Assembly (NCBI RefSeq): GCF_035762905.1
Contig: NZ_DASUCC010000103.1
Location: forward strand, 22,566-86,565
Length of the DNA stretch: 64,000 bases
Direction: 5' to 3'
Source: DASYTH01 sp035762905
Lineage (GTDB): Bacteria; Actinomycetota; Actinomycetes; Mycobacteriales; Pseudonocardiaceae
Part shown: in pieces, positions 59,799 to 64,000 of the stretch
Layout: the number at the start of each line of letters is the position of its first letter
Numbering within the stretch: the first letter of the stretch is position 1
The notes under the pieces: generated by a model
What the model was told of the DNA's origin: nothing
The model's input: the letters and a program-made list of their open reading frames with translations, nothing else
The model's database searches: none
Program-made: the position numbers and the translations under genes

Positions 59799-60691
59799 CG
59801 GCGACCACCTCGCACGGTCTCCCGGTCGGCGGCCCGGACCGAATCGACGTAGCGGTTCGCGTCGCCGTCCGGACCGAGCAGCCGGTCCAGATGGTGCACG
59901 GCCGGCACCGGATGCAGCCGGCGGAACCGGTCCAGGTTCACGTCGTGCTGCTCCCACCGGTCCGGCCGGCGGTGCGTGAGATGGATGCCGTGCGCCTGCA
60001 CGGCGAACTCCCGGCGCACACCGCAGGCGTGCAGCCGGTAGCCCAGCTCCAGGTCCTCGCAGCCCCAGGTGGTGCCGAAGCCCTCGTCGAACCCGCCGGC
60101 CGTCCGCCAGGCCGCGGCCGGCAGGCCGACGTTCGCGCCGACCGAGCCCAGCCACGGCGCGACATCGGGCAGCCAACCCAGCGCCATCGCCTCGACCGTG
60201 CGCTCCAGCGCGTTGCCGAACAGCCGGTACCGACGCCCGGCCGAGCCGTCCAGCAGGGCGTCCCGGCGGGCTCGGATCTCGGTGTCGGACGCCCCGGCCA
60301 GCTCCACCACCAGGCGGTCGGCGGTGACCAGCTCACGCAGGGGACCGTGCACGAACCGGTCCGGGCCGGCCGCGGCCAGGTGTGCGGCCACGAAGTCCGG
60401 TCCGACCAGGATGTCGTCGTCGACGAACACCAGGTGCCCGGCCGTCGCGGCGGCGGCGCCCGCGTTGCGGGCCGCCGCCCGGCCCCGGCCCGGACCACCG
60501 ACCACCCGCACCGGCAGGTCCGCCGCGGCGGCCACCCCCCGGGTGCCGTCCGTCGAGCCGTCGTCGACCAGCACCACCTCCACCGGTGGCGCGTCGCGCT
60601 GCTCGGCAAGGCAGGCCAGGGTCAGCCGCAGCCGGCCGGCCTTGTTCCTGGTCGGGATGACGATGGCCACCTCGGGCCGGTTGTCGGTCAT
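59795..60691 (-). CDS. mitB: family 2 glycosyltransferase (MitB-like)
   Basis: A 298-residue GT-A glycosyltransferase. The opening AIVIPTRNKAGRL and the VVLVDDGSTDGT strand are classical GT2, as is the metal motif VFVDDDILV. The acceptor half has GGFDEGFGTTWGCEDLELGYRL with the ED general base. In mitomycin MitB is thought to attach N-acetylglucosamine to AHBA-MmcB. Its ATG overlaps the AHBA synthase stop as ATGA. It is the second gene of the AHBA synthase operon. Confidence 0.85.
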   Translation of the reverse strand: MTDNRPEVAIVIPTRNKAGRLRLTLACLAEQRDAPPVEVVLVDDGSTDGTRGVAAAADLPVRVVGGPGRGRAAARNAGAAAATAGHLVFVDDDILVGPDFVAAHLAAAGPDRFVHGPLRELVTADRLVVELAGASDTEIRARRDALLDGSAGRRYRLFGNALERTVEAMALGWLPDVAPWLGSVGANVGLPAAAWRTAGGFDEGFGTTWGCEDLELGYRLHACGVRREFAVQAHGIHLTHRRPDRWEQHDVNLDRFRRLHPVPAVHHLDRLLGPDGDANRYVDSVRAADRETVRGGRR

Positions 60692-61836
60692 AGCCGGGCC
60701 AACTCCTCGGTGAGAACGCCGGCGACGGCGTGCATCTGCTCCTCGGTGCCGAGCAGCACCCGGTGGTGCAGCCACACGCAGTCCCGGCTGATCGCGTCGG
60801 TGTTCGGGCAGCGCTCGGCCAGCTCGTCGACCGTGGTGTCCTCGGTCGCGCCGGCCCAGAAGCCGTCGGTGCGGTAGATGGCGCGGAACGCCACGAACGC
60901 CGGCAGGCCGCGGTCGACCAGCCGGTCGACCAGGCGGTTGCGCAGCTCCTCGGTGAGATCCGGCACCCGGAACATGGCCATGTAGTGCGGATTGCGGTCG
61001 CACCGGTCGTCCGAACCCTGCGGGCGCACGCCCGGGATCGCGGCGAGCAGCGGTCGCAGCACCGCCCAACGCGCCTCCCGGGTGCTCACCTGGTCCTCCA
61101 GCCGGGACAGTTGCGCGCGCAGCACGGCCGCGGCGAACTCACCGAGCCGCAGGTTCGATCCGGTGGTGGTGTGCTTGTACAGCCGGTCCTCGGCGGGGCG
61201 GCCGCAGCTGTGCCGCAGGTAGGCCTCGCGGTGCAGTTCGTCGTCGTCGAACAGCAGGGCACCGCCCTCGCCCGCGGTCATCAGCTTGCCGTTCTGGAAG
61301 CTGAACGCGGCCACCGAGCCCAGCTCGCCGACCCGGCGGCCGCGCCAGCGGGCGGCATGCGCGTGTGCGGCGTCCTGCAGGATCCGGGCGCCGGCGTCGG
61401 CGGCCAGCTTGTCCATCGCGTCCATGTCGGCCAGTTGGCCGGCCATGTGCACCGGCATGATCGCCCTGGTCCGGGCGGTCACCGCGGCGGCCGCGGCCGC
61501 CGGGTCGATGCAGTAGGTGTCCGGGTCCACGTCCACCGGTACCGGCACGCCGCCGAGCGCCTGCACCGCCAGCGAGGAGGACAGGAAGGTGAACGCGGGC
61601 ACCAGCACCTCGTCGCCGGGCGCAAGGCCGAGCACGTCGAGGCCGAGCTGCAGCGCCTGGGTGCCGTTGGTGACCGCGAGCGCGTGCTTCGCGCCGTGCG
61701 CCGCGGCGAACTCCGCCTCGAACGCACGCACCTCCGCGCCGCCGATCCGCCACCACTGACCCTGATCCAGGGCCCGGACCAGCGCCGCCCGTTCGGTATC
61801 GTCGAACTGCGGCCATGCCGGAAACTCCATGCTCAT
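60688..61836 (-). CDS. mitA: 3-amino-5-hydroxybenzoate (AHBA) synthase
   Basis: A 382-residue DegT/DnrJ/EryC1-type PLP enzyme that follows remembered RifK very closely: EFPAWPQFDD, ALDQGQWWRIGG, VLVPAFTFLSSS, PVHMAGQLADMDA, LQDAAHAHAARW and AAFSFQNGKLMTAGEGG with PLP-Lys184. The SNLRLGEF(A/S)A and RNPHYMAMFR blocks and the end CPNTDAIS.DCVWLHHRVLL are diagnostic for AHBA synthases. It aromatises aminodehydroshikimate to AHBA. It leads the minus-strand unit and is divergent from a luciferase-like gene. Confidence 0.95.
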   Translation of the reverse strand: MSMEFPAWPQFDDTERAALVRALDQGQWWRIGGAEVRAFEAEFAAAHGAKHALAVTNGTQALQLGLDVLGLAPGDEVLVPAFTFLSSSLAVQALGGVPVPVDVDPDTYCIDPAAAAAAVTARTRAIMPVHMAGQLADMDAMDKLAADAGARILQDAAHAHAARWRGRRVGELGSVAAFSFQNGKLMTAGEGGALLFDDDELHREAYLRHSCGRPAEDRLYKHTTTGSNLRLGEFAAAVLRAQLSRLEDQVSTREARWAVLRPLLAAIPGVRPQGSDDRCDRNPHYMAMFRVPDLTEELRNRLVDRLVDRGLPAFVAFRAIYRTDGFWAGATEDTTVDELAERCPNTDAISRDCVWLHHRVLLGTEEQMHAVAGVLTEELARL

Positions 61837-61976
61837 GTGGGCCCCTCATTTCTGGAATCGTTCGGTAACGCAATACCCAGTTTGTGTCGGGTAATGCGGG
61901 TGCGTCGAGTGCGCCATTGAAGAATGGCTGGAGCGTCATTGACAGCGGTATCGGGCGGCGCGAAGGCTGTGGTGAC
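61837..61976. promoter_or_regulatory. divergent control region of the AHBA operon and the luciferase-like gene
   Basis: This 140-base region separates the AHBA synthase gene (minus) from the luciferase-like gene (plus). It is AT-richer, holds TTGACA at 61939-61944 without a good -10, and a CCATT/AATGG inverted repeat (61914-61927). It very likely contains both promoters, but no element can be fixed exactly. Confidence 0.45.
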
Positions 61977-62840
61977 ATGGAGATATCTCTCGCCCTGCCG
62001 AACATGATTCCGGGAGCGTCCGGTGCCGCGCTGCTCGACTGGGCCCGGGCCGCGGAGGAGCGTGGTTTCGCCGGGCTGGCCGCGACCGAGCGACTGGTCT
62101 ATCCCGGTTACGACCCGCTGGTCGCGTTGGCCGCGGCGGCGGGGGTGACCGAGCGGATCCGGCTGATGACGAACGTGCTCATCGCGCCGCTGCGCAGCGA
62201 TGCGGAACTGGCCAAGCAGACCGCCGGGTTGGACCAGCTGTGCGGCGGGCGGCTGGTGCTCGGGCTCGCGCCGGGGGTGCGCGCGGACGACTTCGCGGTG
62301 GCCGGGCGGTCGTTCGACGACCGGGTGGACCGGTTCAACGCTTCGCTGCGCGCGTTGCACGAGTTGTGGGCCGGGAAGGTGCCGCCCGGGTGCGACCGGG
62401 CGGTCGGGCCTTCGCCGGTGTCCGACGACCGGATTCCGCTGCTCATCGGCGGTATCACGGCGGCGGCGGCGCGCCGGGTGGCCCGCTGGGCGCAGGGTTG
62501 GACCGCGCCGGGACTCTCCGCGGCGCAGACGGTGCGGGCGGCCGAACGGGTCCGTGCGGCGTGGTCCTCGGCCGGCCGCACGGGTGCGCCGCGGATCGTG
62601 ATGCTGCAGCGGTTCGCGCTCGGATCGGACGCGGCCGAGCCGGCGGCGGCGTTCGTGCGGGACTACTTCGCGGTGCTCGGGGACGCGGCCGAGGACTTCG
62701 TGACCGCCACCCCTCGGTCGGCTTCGGCGATCCGCTCGGTGCTCGCCGAGTACGCCGACTGCGGCGTGGACGAGGTGGTGTTCCACCCGACCGTGGCCGA
62801 CCCGGTCCAGGTGCACCGCCTTGCCGACGTGACGCTGTGA
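61977..62840 (+). CDS. LLM-class oxidoreductase, F420-dependent type
   Basis: A 287-residue luciferase-like protein of the F420-dependent reductase (methylene-H4MPT reductase-like) branch: ISLALPNMIPGASGAALLDWA, AEERGFAGLAATERLVYPGYDP, RIRLMTNVLIAPLRS, GGRLVLGLAPGVRADDF, and PLLIGGITAAAARRVARWAQG. It corresponds in kind to MmcI/MmcJ or MitK. The start at 61977 is chosen because the first strand begins there; gaagg lies upstream. It is divergent from AHBA synthase and followed by the PhyH gene after 35 bases. Confidence 0.8.
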   Translation: MEISLALPNMIPGASGAALLDWARAAEERGFAGLAATERLVYPGYDPLVALAAAAGVTERIRLMTNVLIAPLRSDAELAKQTAGLDQLCGGRLVLGLAPGVRADDFAVAGRSFDDRVDRFNASLRALHELWAGKVPPGCDRAVGPSPVSDDRIPLLIGGITAAAARRVARWAQGWTAPGLSAAQTVRAAERVRAAWSSAGRTGAPRIVMLQRFALGSDAAEPAAAFVRDYFAVLGDAAEDFVTATPRSASAIRSVLAEYADCGVDEVVFHPTVADPVQVHRLADVTL

Positions 62841-62875
62841 ACCGATATTTCAAACCGGATTGGTAATTTCGAATT

Positions 62876-63643
62876 ATGGTCGTGGAACTCACCGATGACC
62901 TCGCCCAGGCCACCGCGGATCTGGACGAGTACGGATACTGCCTGCTGACCTGCCCGATTCCCGAGGACGAACTGCACGCCGTGCAGAAACGTCTGGCCGA
63001 AGTCATGCAGCAGGAGCGCGACGACGGCACCGCGTTCCTCTACGAGAACGACAACCAGCGGGTGTTCAGCCTGCTGAACAAGGGCACCGAGTTCGCCGAC
63101 CTCGTGGCGAACGGGGCGGTGTTCCGGGTGATGGAGCACCTGCTCGGCTACAACTTCATGCTGTCGAGCACGCACGCCAACGTGGCCGGTCCCGGTGGCG
63201 CGTCGATGAACCTGCACGCCGACCAGACCTTCGCCCGCCCGCCGTGGCCGCCGTACGCCCTGGTAGCCAACAGCATGTGGATGCTCGACGAGTTCACCGA
63301 CGCCAACGGCGCCACCCGCATCGTCCCCGGCAGCCACCGGTGGAACCGCCAACCCGACTACCTCTCCGGCGAAGGCAACACCGAGACCGTCCCCGTCTGC
63401 GGCCCCGCCGGTTCCGTGATGGTGTTCGACGGCCGCCTCTGGCACCAGACCGGCCAGAACACCACCGGGGGTGAATATCGTCGCGGCATCCTCAACTACT
63501 ACTGCCGCGGCTACATCCGCCAGCAGCAGAACTTCTTCGTCGGCCTCGACCAGGCCGTGCTCGACCGCGCCACCCCCCGCATGCGCCGCCTGCTCGGCTG
63601 GGAGAACTACCTCTCCCTCGGCATGCTGGACGGCCTCCCGTGA
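62876..63643 (+). CDS. phytanoyl-CoA dioxygenase (PhyH) family, 2-oxoglutarate-dependent
   Basis: A 255-residue Fe(II)/2OG dioxygenase of the PhyH family. The iron triad is visible: His114 and Asp116 in LHADQTF, His190 in LWHQTG; the 2OG Arg is in EYRRGILNYY (202 or 203). The N-terminus has DLAQATADLDEYGYCLL. Expected reaction: hydroxylation, epoxidation or ring closure on a cluster intermediate. I do not recall a PhyH enzyme in the known mitomycin cluster. From about 63,300 codons become nearly all C-ending. Its stop overlaps the next gene as GTGA. Confidence 0.83.
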   Translation: MVVELTDDLAQATADLDEYGYCLLTCPIPEDELHAVQKRLAEVMQQERDDGTAFLYENDNQRVFSLLNKGTEFADLVANGAVFRVMEHLLGYNFMLSSTHANVAGPGGASMNLHADQTFARPPWPPYALVANSMWMLDEFTDANGATRIVPGSHRWNRQPDYLSGEGNTETVPVCGPAGSVMVFDGRLWHQTGQNTTGGEYRRGILNYYCRGYIRQQQNFFVGLDQAVLDRATPRMRRLLGWENYLSLGMLDGLP

Positions 63644-64000
63644 CCGAGTCCCCCGAGAAGGCGGTCATCCACCTAGCCTGCCTCCTCGACGCCCCCACTC
63701 CCGCCCTCACCGACTGGGCGGCCTTGACCGCCCCCCAGATAGCCCTGCACCCCCTTCCCCCCGACGCCCCCAACCCCCCCGGCCCAGCCCCCTACGCCCT
63801 CCTGGCCACCGGCCCCCTCGCCCCCGCCGCCTTCGACCTCGCCACCGCCTGGTCCACCGCCGCCCACGCCCCCACCCGCCTCGTGGTCTGCGACTCCCCA
63901 CCCCCACCCGCCGCCGCCCCCCTCCCCTGCCCCATCATCGCCTTCGCCTCCCCCACCCTCGCCACCGAGATGTCCGCCTGGCGCCCCCTCACCACCAACA
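63640..64000 (+). CDS. unidentified protein, truncated by window end
   Basis: A GTG overlapping the PhyH stop (GTGA) opens at least 120 codons running off the right edge. The product is Pro/Ala-rich and has almost no codon ending in G. Its last part (CPIIAFASP, then EMSAWRP) faintly recalls the lid-side strand of type II thioesterases (PI.AF....W), but no nucleophile motif is visible and the family cannot be named. It is translationally coupled to the PhyH gene and so probably belongs to the cluster. Confidence 0.45.
   Translation, partial: MTESPEKAVIHLACLLDAPTPALTDWAALTAPQIALHPLPPDAPNPPGPAPYALLATGPLAPAAFDLATAWSTAAHAPTRLVVCDSPPPPAAAPLPCPIIAFASPTLATEMSAWRPLTTN

Noticed and set aside
63673..63998. 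Glycine-rich minus-strand frames at the right edge
   Set aside because: They are the reverse reading of C-ending plus-strand codons; the plus-strand frame is coupled to the PhyH gene by GTGA.
29470..64000. Ansamycin cluster as an alternative identity
   Set aside because: AHBA synthase and the NAT homologue would fit, but no PKS is present, and MRD, MmcR, LmbE, glycosyltransferase, radical SAM and carbamoyltransferase together favour mitosanes; it is kept open only if a PKS lies beyond the window.

Overview
The window is very GC-rich DNA with tightly packed, often translationally coupled genes, GTG starts, SARP regulators, DUF222/HNH and MmcQ/YjbR proteins, and F420-type oxidoreductase families. 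This points to a filamentous actinobacterium, probably not a typical Streptomyces, although the genus cannot be fixed from sequence alone. No rRNA, tRNA or CRISPR array was recognised.

The most important content is a biosynthetic gene cluster of the mitomycin (mitosane) type, from about 29 kb to the right edge and perhaps from 18.6 or 22.4 kb. It rests on several independent matches to remembered mitomycin proteins: 3-amino-5-hydroxybenzoate (AHBA) synthase, AHBA phosphatase (RifM/MitJ type), a RifL/MitG-type oxidoreductase, an MmcR-type O-methyltransferase, an MmcQ/YjbR protein, the mitomycin-binding resistance protein MRD, an O-carbamoyltransferase, and a McrA/MitR-type flavoprotein. The minus-strand genes from 61836 down to 50081 run AHBA synthase, glycosyltransferase, LmbE/PIG-L deacetylase, radical SAM enzyme, acyl-AMP ligase, SDR, Gfo/Idh oxidoreductase, DAHP-synthase-like protein, luciferase-like enzyme, transglutaminase-like protein and AHBA phosphatase. 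As I recall it, this matches the mitA to mitJ order of Streptomyces lavendulae, plus one extra gene. Nearly every junction is a 1 to 20 base overlap.

Layout. 0-0.4 kb: end of a LuxR regulator. 0.4-4.5 kb: minus-strand operon of a GMC oxidoreductase with a four-cysteine motif, a patatin-like lipase and an alpha/beta hydrolase. 4.5-14.8 kb: small housekeeping or stress-type genes (flavin reductase-like, ABM monooxygenase, DUF3455, SRPBCC, HdeD, holin-like DUF360, AI-2E, SHOCT, DUF6325, DUF1269, DUF4328). 14.8-18.6 kb: amino-acid oxidase, two SDRs, and a protein with an HExxH domain between two peptidoglycan-binding domains. 18.6-22.1 kb: SARP regulator, VAO-type flavoprotein and AraC regulator. 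22.4-29.3 kb: FAD/NAD(P) protein, class II aldolase, prephenate dehydrogenase-like protein and second SARP, then CysNC and CysD, which make PAPS. 29.5-39.3 kb: tailoring and resistance genes (McrA/MitR-like, MmcQ, MmcR, MRD, luciferase-like, serine-hydrolase-like with a Cys nucleophile, P450, aldo-keto reductase, toroid-like protein). 39.3-40.3 kb: non-coding block of about 21-base repeats inside a large imperfect inverted repeat, followed by a DUF222/HNH gene. 41.6-50 kb: PPOX protein, P450, two methyltransferases, carbamoyltransferase, flavin monooxygenase, ferric-reductase-like protein and an NAT/amide-synthase homologue. 50-64 kb: the AHBA/mitosane core and a plus-strand arm with a luciferase-like enzyme, a PhyH dioxygenase and a truncated last gene.

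Working model, inferred by analogy with mitomycin. AHBA is made, activated by the ligase, loaded on a carrier protein not in the window, glycosylated with an N-acetylglucosamine donor, deacetylated and cyclised. The product is then tailored by the oxidases, P450s, methyltransferases and carbamoyltransferase, while MRD and the McrA-like protein give self-protection. Differences from the mitomycin cluster as I recall it (a degenerate DAHP-synthase homologue, a methyltransferase domain on the ligase, the PAPS module, the NAT homologue, the PhyH enzyme and the Cys-nucleophile beta-lactamase-fold protein) suggest a new congener. Several AHBA genes (aminoDHQ synthase, aminoDHQ dehydratase, functional aminoDAHP synthase, kinase) and the carrier protein were not seen and may lie to the right.
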